A DNA stretch of 34,819 nt from Candidatus Eisenbacteria bacterium (GTDB lineage: Bacteria > Orphanbacterota > Orphanbacteria > Orphanbacterales > Orphanbacteraceae). The stretch covers positions 1 to 34,819 of the forward strand of contig JAFGGD010000025.1 in NCBI GenBank assembly GCA_016930695.1, given 5' to 3'. The position numbers and the translations under genes are program-made. How positions within the stretch are numbered: position 1 is the first letter of the stretch; the number at the start of each line of letters is the position of its first letter. The notes beneath the pieces were generated by a model. It did not search any database, was not told where the DNA came from, and saw only the letters and a program-made list of their open reading frames with translations. Positions 8,138-15,571 of the stretch are shown here, piece after piece.

Positions 8138-8146
8138 ATTATATCA
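8138..8146 (-). promoter_or_regulatory. Extended -10 promoter of the S8 protease gene
   Basis: On the minus strand the sequence reads TGATATAAT, a perfect TATAAT with the TGn extension. No good -35 lies 16-18 bases upstream, as is common with extended -10 promoters. The start would be near 8131, giving a leader of about 40 bases before the ATG at 8089. Confidence 0.68.
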
Positions 8147-8348
8147 TGCCTCACCCGTCCCATTGCGCCCGCGATCTCTTCCCTTCCATGAAACCGACAG
8201 GTTTGACGACAAAGAGGAAAAGTCGTTCTTCTCTTTTCCTGATTTACTGAAAACGGCGAAACAGGTCCCGTCCCCTTCGAACCCGGATTCTCTGCGGGAA
8301 AGGCCGGGGACGTATCCGTTTTCGGAAGAGTTTCTCGACTTAATCCTT

Positions 8349-8377
8349 TTGACATCATGGCCTTCGGCCCTCATGAT
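8349..8377 (+). promoter_or_regulatory. Sigma-70-type promoter with a dyad across its spacer
   Basis: TTGACA (8349-8354), a 17-base spacer and CATGAT (8372-8377). The -35 is perfect and the -10 matches four of six positions. ATCATG at 8354-8359 is the reverse complement of the -10 hexamer, and GGCC pairs lie between them, so a dyad spans the core promoter. It drives the gene at 8526. Confidence 0.6.
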
Positions 8378-8525
8378 TCCCGAGACTCGTTTGCGGGACC
8401 CCGGAGGAAACGATGTCCACCTTTCGTTCCGGAATGTCGGTCGGCACCCCCTCACCACACATCCGTTCAACGATCAAGTTCACTTCGCGAAAATTCCGGG
8501 AACAACTCACATGAAGGAGTCGTCA

Positions 8526-8981
8526 ATGATCCGGATCATAGCGGTGATTCTCATTGGAACGGGCGCTTGGATCCTGGTGGGCCTGGGATCTTCCTACATG
8601 AACATGGGGGAAGCGTTTCGCCATGCTGCCGGTTTCGCGGGTACCGGAGCCGCGATCCTGCTCGCGGGTCAGCTTCTCGCGCCCATTCTCAAGATCGTCG
8701 CCGGGCTCGGCCTCTTCACGCGAAGGCGCTGGAGTTGGACCGGCGCCCTCGTCGCCCTCGCCCTGGACATAGTTGCTCTGGGCGTTTCGATTTATCGGTT
8801 CCACGGCTTCACCGGCACCGTTCCACCCACCGCTCCCGATGGCTCCGCCGGCGGAACGGTAGTCGAGACCAGCAGCATCGTTCCCGTGTATCTCATTTGC
8901 CTGCTGAGCCTGGCGTGCTTCGCGCTGATGAGCACGAAAGCCCTTCGCGGGAAATGGGCGAATCGGTTGGAGACCGCCTGA
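8526..8981 (+). CDS. Small integral membrane protein of unknown function
   Basis: A 151-residue protein with about four hydrophobic helices: residues 3-22 (IIAVILIGTGAWILVGLG), about 31-58, about 67-88 (WTGALVALALDIVALGV) and about 121-137 (IVPVYLICLLSLACFALM). A polar Gly/Pro/Thr loop lies before the last helix. The start at 8526 is chosen because AAGGAG ends 7 bases upstream; an in-frame ATG at 8511 overlaps that Shine-Dalgarno sequence and is less likely. No catalytic motif or family was recognised. It has its own promoter, and the downstream genes start more than 200 bp away, so it is probably monocistronic. Confidence 0.7.
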   Translation: MIRIIAVILIGTGAWILVGLGSSYMNMGEAFRHAAGFAGTGAAILLAGQLLAPILKIVAGLGLFTRRRWSWTGALVALALDIVALGVSIYRFHGFTGTVPPTAPDGSAGGTVVETSSIVPVYLICLLSLACFALMSTKALRGKWANRLETA

Positions 8982-9195
8982 CAGGCCGGGCGCGGGCGAC
9001 GGCGAATTGCGCGCCTGATCCGCACGTTCATCCACCGGCGGGCAGGGGCGAAAGGGACGCCACGGGAAAGGTGAAACGGGAAGATGGATCCCTCGCCGCA
9101 CATCGTGGTATAACCACCGGGTGCGGCGGATTCGCCGTCGCTCACCGCTCACTGATCGGGATTGTCGGGCGCGGGAAGATCAAGGAGGAACGGTC

Positions 9196-9318
9196 GTGGG
9201 AGATTCGGGGAAAAAGGACAAGGGTAAAAGAGAACAACAGAAGAAGGCCAAGCTGAACCCGAAGGAAAAACGACAGGCGAAGAGAGAGAAGAAGAATAAG
9301 CCCAAGACAAGCATTTAA
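9196..9318 (+). CDS. Very small lysine-rich basic protein
   Basis: A 40-residue product from a GTG start with a strong AAGGAGG Shine-Dalgarno at about 6 bases. The sequence is almost entirely K, E, R and Q (for example KLNPKEKRQAKREKKNK) and is predicted to be a highly charged helix or disordered. Tiny proteins with a PKEKR-type core are annotated as conserved hypotheticals in several phyla; nucleic-acid or ribosome association is a guess from charge only. The frame stays open upstream, but the GTG is favoured by its Shine-Dalgarno. It lies 204 bp before the ZIP transporter gene. Confidence 0.6.
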   Translation: MGDSGKKDKGKREQQKKAKLNPKEKRQAKREKKNKPKTSI

Positions 9319-9522
9319 CCGGCACGGAAGCAAACGCGGGGCACGCGGCCGCGGGTTTCTCGCGGTTCGTCGCGACGCGGACGTTTCGGCCGCCGGACGG
9401 CCCGCCGCGGAAGCCGTCGCGCTCCGTCTCTTTCCCGGAGGACGGTCGCGCCGCGAGCGGTCCGCTTCCCGCGCGCGTTTTTCCGTTCGGGAAGGAAACG
9501 TTCCTTCACGCGGGAAAAAGAC

Positions 9523-10338
9523 ATGATCGACTTCATTCAACAATTCGATCCGATTACGCAGGCTCTTATCGCCACGCTCTTTACGTACGGCGTAACCGCG
9601 CTGGGCGCATCGCTCGTTTTCTTCACGAAAACGGTCAACCCCAAACTCATGGACTCCATGCTCGGCTTCGCCGCCGGCGTGATGATCGCCGCGAGTTTTT
9701 GGTCGCTGCTCGCGCCGGGCATTGAGATGGCGGAACAGCTCGGTCATATTTCTTGGCTGACCGCCGCGATCGGATTCATGGGCGGCGGGCTCTTCATGAG
9801 ACTGACCGATCGCCTGCTGCCGCATCTTCATTTGGGCCTCGACACAAAAGAGCGCGAGGGAATCAAGACGTCCTGGCAGAGAAGCACTCTGCTGGTGCTG
9901 GCGATCACACTTCATAACATCCCCGAAGGGCTCGCGGTCGGGGTCGCCTTCGGGGCGGTGGCCGCCGGTCTTTCTTCCGCCACGATCGGCGGCGCCATCG
10001 CGCTCGCGATCGGAATCGGCCTCCAGAATTTCCCGGAAGGAGCGGCCGTCTCTTTGCCGCTGCGAAGAGAAGGAATCAGCCGGACCAAGAGTTTCATCAT
10101 GGGGCAGGCATCCGGTCTGGTGGAACCGATCGCCGGACTGTGCGGCGCGGCGTTTGTGCTGTATATGCAAAACGTTTTGCCCTACGCCCTCTGTTTCGCC
10201 GCCGGAGCGATGATTTTCGTCGTGGTGGAAGAGCTGATCCCGGAATCTCAAAGAAAAGAAGCGAACATCGATCTCGTCACCATAACGACCATGGCGGGCT
10301 TTACCGTGATGATGATCCTGGATGTGGCGCTGGGGTGA
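9523..10338 (+). CDS. ZIP-family divalent metal transporter (GufA/ZupT type)
   Basis: A 271-residue polytopic inner-membrane protein with about eight helices, importing Zn2+ or other divalent metals into the cytosol. The paired signature of ZIP helices IV and V is present: HNIPEG (residues 131-136) and QNFPEG (168-173), which supply the binuclear metal site. E201 follows in helix VI (GLVEP), and E236/E237 lie near helix VII. A short His-rich element (HLHLG, about 101-105) lies in the loop after helix III. Length and topology match the GufA subgroup. The Shine-Dalgarno sequence is weak. No metal-responsive repressor site was recognised upstream. Confidence 0.9.
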   Translation: MIDFIQQFDPITQALIATLFTYGVTALGASLVFFTKTVNPKLMDSMLGFAAGVMIAASFWSLLAPGIEMAEQLGHISWLTAAIGFMGGGLFMRLTDRLLPHLHLGLDTKEREGIKTSWQRSTLLVLAITLHNIPEGLAVGVAFGAVAAGLSSATIGGAIALAIGIGLQNFPEGAAVSLPLRREGISRTKSFIMGQASGLVEPIAGLCGAAFVLYMQNVLPYALCFAAGAMIFVVVEELIPESQRKEANIDLVTITTMAGFTVMMILDVALG

Positions 10339-10784
10339 GAGAATCGGCCGGGAATCACCGTTATTTCCCGGCGGCCGCTCCACCCCGGACGTCGGCCGTC
10401 CCGCCGAATCCTCTCGAATCGTCGCGGGGGGATGGTCCCCCGACTTCGTGGAACAGGTGCTTCGCCCCACCGCGCCTCTCGTCCGGCACGGGATCCACAA
10501 CCCTCATAATTCCAACGCGTTTCCGTTTTAGCGAGAATCCGGAAGCCCCGGGTCCGCCCCGCCGCTCATACTGGAAGCCGTAACCGGAACGCGGGAGAGG
10601 CGCCCTGTGTGTCCACCTTAGAGAGCAGACGGAATTGTAGGGGGTGGACACCGCCCCATCTCGTTCCCTTCCAACACTTTCCCGCGCCGTCAAGCTCCGC
10701 CCCCCTTCTGTCGATCTCTTGGGAAACCGTAGGAGAGCAACCGACCGGCGCCCGCGCGGCGCCGGTTCTTACCCGGAGGAACAA
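10339..10784 (+). promoter_or_regulatory. Long structured leader region upstream of trpB
   Basis: This 446-bp gap has several structural elements. Segment A (10609-10617, GTGTCCACC) is complementary to segment B (10643-10651, GGTGGACAC). It is also complementary over 8 bases to segment C (10785-10792, GTGGACAC), which includes the trpB start codon, so B and C compete for A. A perfect 9-bp hairpin (10744-10752 with 10758-10766) stands just before the Shine-Dalgarno GGAGGA (10775-10780). An open frame from a GTG at 10609 has a Shine-Dalgarno-like GGAGAGG and contains three Trp codons before overlapping the trpB start. CATAAT at 10505-10510 is a possible -10. These are suggestive of leader-mediated control, but no known riboswitch class fits. 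Confidence 0.4.
10348..10371 (+). terminator. Hairpin after the ZIP transporter gene
   Basis: CCGGGAA (10348-10354) pairs with TTCCCGG (10365-10371) around a 10-base loop, 10 bp past the stop codon. Outer CGG/CCG pairing can extend it. No U-run follows, so termination is only suggested. Confidence 0.35.
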
Positions 10785-11993
10785 GTGGACACACGAAATT
10801 ACTTCAAGCGTCACCCGAACAAGGAAGGTTGTTTCGGTCCGTGGGGAGGCGCGTATCTGCCGCCGCAGTTGATCGATCAGTTTCAACAGATCACCGACGC
10901 CTACTGGCGGATCAGCAAGTCGACGCGGTTCATCTCGGAACTGCGGGCGATCCGGAGCCACTACCAGGGGCGCCCGACGCCGATCTATTTCGCCGAGCGC
11001 CTCTCGGACCGCTTCGGCGGCGGCCGGATCTACCTCAAGCGGGAGGATCTCAACCACACCGGCGCGCACAAGCTGAACCACTGCATGGGCGAGGGGCTCC
11101 TCGCACGCTTCATGGGTAAAAAGAAACTGATCGCCGAGACCGGCGCCGGGCAGCACGGCGTGGCGGTCGCCACCGCCGCCGCCTACTTCGGTCTCGAAGC
11201 GGAGATCCACATGGGCGTCGTGGACATCGAGAAGGAGAAGCCCAACTTCATCCGCATGCAGATCCTCGGCGCCAAGGTGGTCCCGGTGAGCCACGGCCTC
11301 GGCACCCTCAAGGAAGCGGTGGACTCCGCCTTCGAGGCGTACCTGAAAGATCCGGAGACGGCGCTCTACTGCATCGGCTCCGTCGTCGGCCCCCACCCCT
11401 TCCCGATGATGGTGCGCGAGTTCCAGAGGATCGTCGGCATCGAGGCGCGGGAGCAGTTCCACGAGATGACCGGCGAGACGCCGGACGCCGTCTGCGCCTG
11501 CGTGGGCGGCGGAAGCAACGCCATCGGCCTCTTCTCCGCGTTCCTGGACGACGACTGCGCCATCATCGGCGTGGAGCCGGCGGGCCGCTCCTTCAAGCCG
11601 GGCGACCACGCCGCCACGCTCACCTACGGGAGAGAGGGGATCATCCACGGCTTCAAGTGTTACCTCCTCCAGGACGACGACGGGAACCCCGCGCCGGTCT
11701 ACTCCATCGCGAGCGGGCTCGACTATCCCGGCGTGGGGCCTGAGCACTGCTTCCTGAAGGACGAGGAGCGTGTCCGCTACGAGACGTGCACCGACGACGA
11801 CGCGATCGACGCGTTCTACCTGCTCAGCCGGACCGAGGGGATCATCCCCGCGCTGGAGAGCGCCCACGCCGTCGCCTACGCGACCCGCTGGGCGAAGGAG
11901 AACCCGCTGAAGTCGATCCTGGTCAATCTGAGCGGGCGCGGCGACAAGGATATCGACTTCGTCCACGAGCGTTACGCCGAGAAATATCTGTAA
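10785..11993 (+). CDS. trpB: Tryptophan synthase beta chain (solitary, divergent)
   Basis: A 402-residue PLP enzyme that condenses indole with serine to give tryptophan. The GTG start is chosen from GGAGGA 4 bases upstream and the match to TrpB N-termini ([19 protein letters not shown]). The PLP lysine is K96 in [19 protein letters not shown] carries the catalytic glutamate, and GGGSNAIG is the phosphate-binding loop. The C-terminal [17 protein letters not shown] is classical. Residues usually involved in contact with TrpA look altered: the segment [11 protein letters not shown] replaces the usual ERQxxNVxRM, and AFEAYLKDP replaces the EAxRDW helix. No trpA or other trp gene is near. It could work alone or with a distant TrpA; another PLP-dependent indole or serine activity is less likely. 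Confidence 0.9.
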   Translation: MDTRNYFKRHPNKEGCFGPWGGAYLPPQLIDQFQQITDAYWRISKSTRFISELRAIRSHYQGRPTPIYFAERLSDRFGGGRIYLKREDLNHTGAHKLNHCMGEGLLARFMGKKKLIAETGAGQHGVAVATAAAYFGLEAEIHMGVVDIEKEKPNFIRMQILGAKVVPVSHGLGTLKEAVDSAFEAYLKDPETALYCIGSVVGPHPFPMMVREFQRIVGIEAREQFHEMTGETPDAVCACVGGGSNAIGLFSAFLDDDCAIIGVEPAGRSFKPGDHAATLTYGREGIIHGFKCYLLQDDDGNPAPVYSIASGLDYPGVGPEHCFLKDEERVRYETCTDDDAIDAFYLLSRTEGIIPALESAHAVAYATRWAKENPLKSILVNLSGRGDKDIDFVHERYAEKYL

Positions 11994-12009
11994 TCGCGAT
12001 CCACGCGGC

Positions 12010-12039
12010 GCGCCCGGCCCGGACATCGAGGCCGGGCGC
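12010..12039 (+). terminator. GC-rich hairpin after trpB
   Basis: A perfect 10-bp stem (12010-12019 with 12030-12039) with a 10-base loop starts 17 bp past the stop codon. It is a strong hairpin but is followed by C-rich sequence rather than a U-run, so it is a probable but unproven terminator. Confidence 0.5.
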
Positions 12040-12059
12040 CCGCCCTCCCCTCCCCGTTG

Positions 12060-12088
12060 TGGACAAAGCCGCCCCGAAGGGCTAGCAT
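12060..12088 (+). promoter_or_regulatory. Probable glnS promoter
   Basis: TGGACA (12060-12065), 17-base spacer, TAGCAT (12083-12088). Matches are five of six and four of six to the sigma-70 hexamers. It lies between the trpB hairpin and the glnS start at 12140. Confidence 0.4.
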
Positions 12089-12139
12089 TCTCCTTTCGTC
12101 GACGATCCCGAACGCCTGAGCCGAGCAAAGAGGACGACC

Positions 12140-13873
12140 ATGGAGAAGCCGGAACGGGAACCCGAATCCGCCGGCGGCCCCGCCGCCGACAACGACAAGC
12201 CGGTCGATTTCATCCGCGAGATCATCCGGGAGGACCTCCGCGCCGGGAAGCGCGACCGCGTCCACACCCGTTTCCCGCCGGAGCCGAACGGCTACCTCCA
12301 CATCGGCCACGCCAAGGCGATCTCCCTCAACTTCGAGATCGCCCGGGAGTTCGGCGGATTTTGCAATATCCGCTTGGACGACACCAACCCGAGTAAGGAG
12401 GAAGAGGCGTACGTCCGCTCCATCCAGGAGGACATCCGCTGGCTCGGCTTCGACTGGGAGGACCGCCTCTACTTCGCGTCGGATTATTTCGAACAGCTCT
12501 ACGCGTGGGCGGAAAAGCTGATCCACCAGGGGGACGCCTTCGTCTGCGACCTGACGGCGGAGGAGATCCGGGAGCACCGCGGCACACTCACCGAGCCGGG
12601 CCGCCCGAGCCCCTATCGCGACCGCTCCCCCGAGGAGAACCTCGACCTCTTCCGGCGGATGCGCGCCGGCGAGTTCCCGGACGGCGCGAAGACGCTCCGC
12701 GCCAAGATCGACATGGCGCACGGCAACATGAACATGCGCGACCCGATCCTCTACCGGATCGTCCGCGCGACGCACCACCGGACCGGCGACGCGTGGTGCA
12801 TCTATCCGACCTACGACTGGGCGCACGGACAGTCCGACTCCATCGAGGGGATCACCCACTCCCTCTGCACTCTGGAGTTCGAGGAGCACCGCCCCCTCTA
12901 CGACTGGTGCCTGGACCATCTCGGCGTCCATCACCCGCAGCAGATCGAGTTCGCCCGCCTCAACCTGAACTACATGGTCCTCTCCAAAAGGAAACTCCTC
13001 CGCCTGGTGCGCGACGGCCTGGTGAGCGGCTGGGACGACCCGCGGATGCCCACCCTCTCCGGGATCCGCCGCCGCGGCTACACGCCCGAGTCGATCCGCG
13101 CCTTCTGCGCGCGCGTCGGTCTCGCCAAGAGGAAGAGCGTCGTCGACATCGCCCTCTTGGAACACACCCTCCGCGAAGAGCTGAACCTCCGCGCGAACCG
13201 TGTGATGGCGGTCCTTCGCCCCCTGAAAGTGGTGATCGAAAATTATCCCGAGGGGAAGATCGAGGAGATCGAGGCGGTCAACAACCCGGAGGACGAAAGC
13301 GCCGGCTCGCGCACCATCCCCTTCTCGCGGGAGATCTGGATCGAACGGGACGATTTTCTCGAGGATCCGCCCAAGAAGTGGTTCCGCCTCGCGCCGGGCA
13401 AAGAGGTGCGCCTCAAGCACGCCTATTTCATCACCTGCAAAGAGGTCGTGAAGGACGATGCGACCGGCGAGGTCGTCGAGCTGCGCTGCTCGTACGATCC
13501 GGAGAGCCGGGGCGGCCAGTCACCGGACGGCCGCAAGGTGCGGGGCACTCTGCACTGGGTCTCGGCGGCGCACACCGCGGACGCGGATGTCCGCCTCTAC
13601 GACCACCTCTTCCTCTCGCCCGACCCGAACGAGATCCCCGAGGACGCGCCCGAGGGGGCGGACTTCACGGTCAACCTGAATCCGGATTCCCTCGAGACGC
13701 TCACCGGCTGCAAGGTGGAGCCGGGACTCGCCTCCGCCGAACCGGGAGCGCGCTTCCAGTTCCTCCGGCACGGCTACTTCTGCGTCGACGCGGCCGACTC
13801 CAAGCCGGACCGCCTCGTCTTCAACCGGACCGTTTCACTGAAGGATAGTTGGGGGAAGGCGGCGAAGCCCTGA
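12140..13873 (+). CDS. glnS: Glutaminyl-tRNA synthetase
   Basis: A 577-residue cytosolic class I aminoacyl-tRNA synthetase charging tRNA-Gln with glutamine. The HIGH motif is HIGH at 54-57 within [16 protein letters not shown], and the KMSKS equivalent is VLSKRK at about 280-285 (NYMVLSKRK), typical of GlnRS. The C-terminal anticodon-binding beta barrel is recognisable from about 345 onward ([28 protein letters not shown]). Length is slightly above E. coli GlnRS (about 554) because of an N-terminal extension. The ATG follows GAGGAC-type Shine-Dalgarno sequence. A bacterial GlnRS implies direct charging of tRNA-Gln rather than sole reliance on the GatCAB route; the family is thought to be of eukaryotic origin. 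Confidence 0.96.
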   Translation: MEKPEREPESAGGPAADNDKPVDFIREIIREDLRAGKRDRVHTRFPPEPNGYLHIGHAKAISLNFEIAREFGGFCNIRLDDTNPSKEEEAYVRSIQEDIRWLGFDWEDRLYFASDYFEQLYAWAEKLIHQGDAFVCDLTAEEIREHRGTLTEPGRPSPYRDRSPEENLDLFRRMRAGEFPDGAKTLRAKIDMAHGNMNMRDPILYRIVRATHHRTGDAWCIYPTYDWAHGQSDSIEGITHSLCTLEFEEHRPLYDWCLDHLGVHHPQQIEFARLNLNYMVLSKRKLLRLVRDGLVSGWDDPRMPTLSGIRRRGYTPESIRAFCARVGLAKRKSVVDIALLEHTLREELNLRANRVMAVLRPLKVVIENYPEGKIEEIEAVNNPEDESAGSRTIPFSREIWIERDDFLEDPPKKWFRLAPGKEVRLKHAYFITCKEVVKDDATGEVVELRCSYDPESRGGQSPDGRKVRGTLHWVSAAHTADADVRLYDHLFLSPDPNEIPEDAPEGADFTVNLNPDSLETLTGCKVEPGLASAEPGARFQFLRHGYFCVDAADSKPDRLVFNRTVSLKDSWGKAAKP

Positions 13874-13945
13874 GAAGGGGTCGCGCCCGGGCCGATCCGT
13901 GATTGTAAGGCCGGCATTCTATGGCCGGCTCGCTTGCGCCTTTTC

Positions 13946-15001
13946 CTATCGGAACAAAGACTTCAACGAGCCCCAGCTGGTCTGCTCGGTATGTGTCGAT
14001 CCCGGGCACCCTTCACCGTACGCTCCGATCACGCCGCAGCCCGGGCCGTCCGGGTGGTTTTCCGGCAGGCAAGGGGAGTTGCCGTAAAGGGAGAAATCGC
14101 CGGACGCCGCGCCGCAGAAAAGCGGATCCATGCAGAGATTTCCGTCGATCCCATCGAAGGGATCGGCGTCCCAGACCCAATCGGCGCTTTGCCCGGCAGC
14201 GGTATTCCCGAAGATGTCCGTGCATCGGATACTCAGGTCGGGAGAGGAAAGACCGCTATAGATTGGTGGCAACGACGTTCCTGTTGAATAAGCGATGATG
14301 CAGTTCTCGATCTCCGTCGGACCGCCGCAAGTGATCGCAGATCCCTCTCCGGCGAGTCCCTGATTACCGTTGAAAGTGCTGTTCCGCACGATGATCGATA
14401 CATACCTGTCGGAACACAGAGAACAACCGACGTTATTCGCGAACAGGCAGCCGTCGAACAAGACATAGTCCGGATAATTATAGATCATGACCGACCAGTC
14501 CCAAATGTCCACCCCGCTGTTCTCCAGGAATGCGCAATTCAATACCTCGCACGCTCCCGTCGCCCCCGAGTAAAACAAGATACCGCTCCCCGCCCCGGAG
14601 CAGTATTGGAACCGGCAGTTCCTGACCGATATGCGGGGACCCTGCACATAAATCCCGCCTCCGAATACATGCACAGGAGCTCCTTCCTCGAATGTGATCC
14701 CCTCGACCACGACATCGGCCGCGGTGACATGCACTCCCTGATGATCATCGAGATAGAGCGTCGTGTAATCCGGACCGTTTTCGGAGCGGAGAACCACCGT
14801 CTGCGTGATCTGGATCTCCCGGTTCCCATCTCCGATAAAGGTGCCGTCATCCAACAGGATCGTATCGCCGGGAGCCGTCGAATCGACTCCCGCCTGAATG
14901 GTGGGCGCATCCCCCGTTCCATCCGGTGAGACATGCCACGTGCGGGCCAGAGGAAAGGAAACGATGACAAGCAGCACGAGAGCAACGATCGCAACGCGCA
15001 T
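13946..15001 (-). CDS. Secreted right-handed beta-helix repeat protein
   Basis: A 351-residue exported protein with a signal peptide at 1-20 (MRVAIVALVLLVIVSFPLA). It continues WHVSPDGTGDAPTIQAGVDS, the standard entry of pectate-lyase-like parallel beta helices. Repeated coils follow (ISVRNCRFQYCSG, CEVLNCAFLENSG, FDGCLFANNVG, VRNSTFNGNQG, IENCIIAYSTG), each a PbH1-type rung with N/C stacking. A cysteine-rich end (LCMDPLFCG, SPCLPENHPDGPGCG) precedes the terminal TSWGSLKSLFR. No polysaccharide lyase catalytic residues could be assigned, so it may be structural or adhesive. The start has a very strong AAGGAGGTG. The C-terminal W-G-S-L-K-S-L-F-R looks like a conserved tag. The gene's base composition is lower in GC than its neighbours. 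Confidence 0.85.
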   Translation of the reverse strand: MRVAIVALVLLVIVSFPLARTWHVSPDGTGDAPTIQAGVDSTAPGDTILLDDGTFIGDGNREIQITQTVVLRSENGPDYTTLYLDDHQGVHVTAADVVVEGITFEEGAPVHVFGGGIYVQGPRISVRNCRFQYCSGAGSGILFYSGATGACEVLNCAFLENSGVDIWDWSVMIYNYPDYVLFDGCLFANNVGCSLCSDRYVSIIVRNSTFNGNQGLAGEGSAITCGGPTEIENCIIAYSTGTSLPPIYSGLSSPDLSIRCTDIFGNTAAGQSADWVWDADPFDGIDGNLCMDPLFCGAASGDFSLYGNSPCLPENHPDGPGCGVIGAYGEGCPGSTHTEQTSWGSLKSLFR

Positions 15002-15571
15002 GAACGCACCTCCTTGGCGGAACGAGACAGCCGGAAAAACGGAAGAGGATGCATTTCGAGATGCACACCGTTTACACTATTTTCACTATGTTATTTTCCG
15101 TCAATATACATTCCGTAAATTACATGTGTCGCGGCACGAAACCGCCCGATCGACGCCGTTCCGGGCCACCAATCCGAATTCTCCGGTAATCCCCGCCGGA
15201 CACAAACGCCTCCGTGTCTCGTCGCCGCCAAACCGAACACTCCCTTCCGGTTTCTCCGGCATTTCCATTTCTGCATCGCCCCCTGCAAGCCGGACCGTCC
15301 CTCCTCTCACCGAACCGAATCCACGGAGGATCGGCGCGGAGGCGCCGGTTCCCCATCACACTCTCGGATCTCCTTTTTACTGTATTCTGTGCCCCATATA
15401 TTTTTATTGACATCACATTTGATTATTTTACTCTCTCTCCGATTACCTTTCTCATACCCATTTTACACCTATCGTTGTATGTTGTTTATGCGTCTTCGTC
15501 ATTCTGCACCATTTCCGAGTCGGCACGGGCATGTGCCCCCATCCACACCACATCTTCCAAGGAGGCTATCG
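15002..15571. promoter_or_regulatory. AT-rich divergent intergenic region
   Basis: A 570-bp gap between two divergent secreted-protein genes, clearly less GC-rich than the rest of the window. It contains the minus-strand promoter at 15076-15104. A perfect TTGACA lies at 15407-15412 on the plus strand, but no good -10 was found 16-18 bases after it. AAGGAGG precedes the plus-strand start. Open frames in the middle part show no protein-like composition. Confidence 0.5.
15076..15104 (-). promoter_or_regulatory. Probable promoter of the beta-helix gene
   Basis: On the minus strand: TTGACG (15099-15104), 17-base spacer, AATAGT (15076-15081). Matches are five of six and four of six. An A/T-rich stretch lies upstream and could act as an UP element. 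The leader to the ATG at 15001 would be about 70 bases. Confidence 0.5.

Larger units (their letters stand above)
8090..8525. promoter_or_regulatory. Divergent intergenic region
   Basis: This 436-bp, comparatively AT-rich gap lies between the S8 gene (-) and the small membrane protein gene (+). It carries the extended -10 promoter at 8138-8146 and a plus-strand promoter at 8349-8377. A leader of about 140 bases with no visible gene precedes the plus-strand start. Confidence 0.5.

Noticed and set aside
8357-8380. Terminator hairpin at the GGCCTTCGGCC sequence
   Set aside because: No U-run follows and the arms coincide with a good promoter, so it is reported as a promoter-overlapping dyad.
10636-10656. 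T-box-like sequence (GGGTGGACACCGC) upstream of trpB
   Set aside because: It has an extra base relative to the T-box consensus. No specifier stem with a Trp codon and no terminator with a U-run could be drawn.
10566-12128. A long minus-strand open frame over trpB
   Set aside because: It is an antisense shadow of trpB; the product is low in hydrophobic core residues and matches no family.
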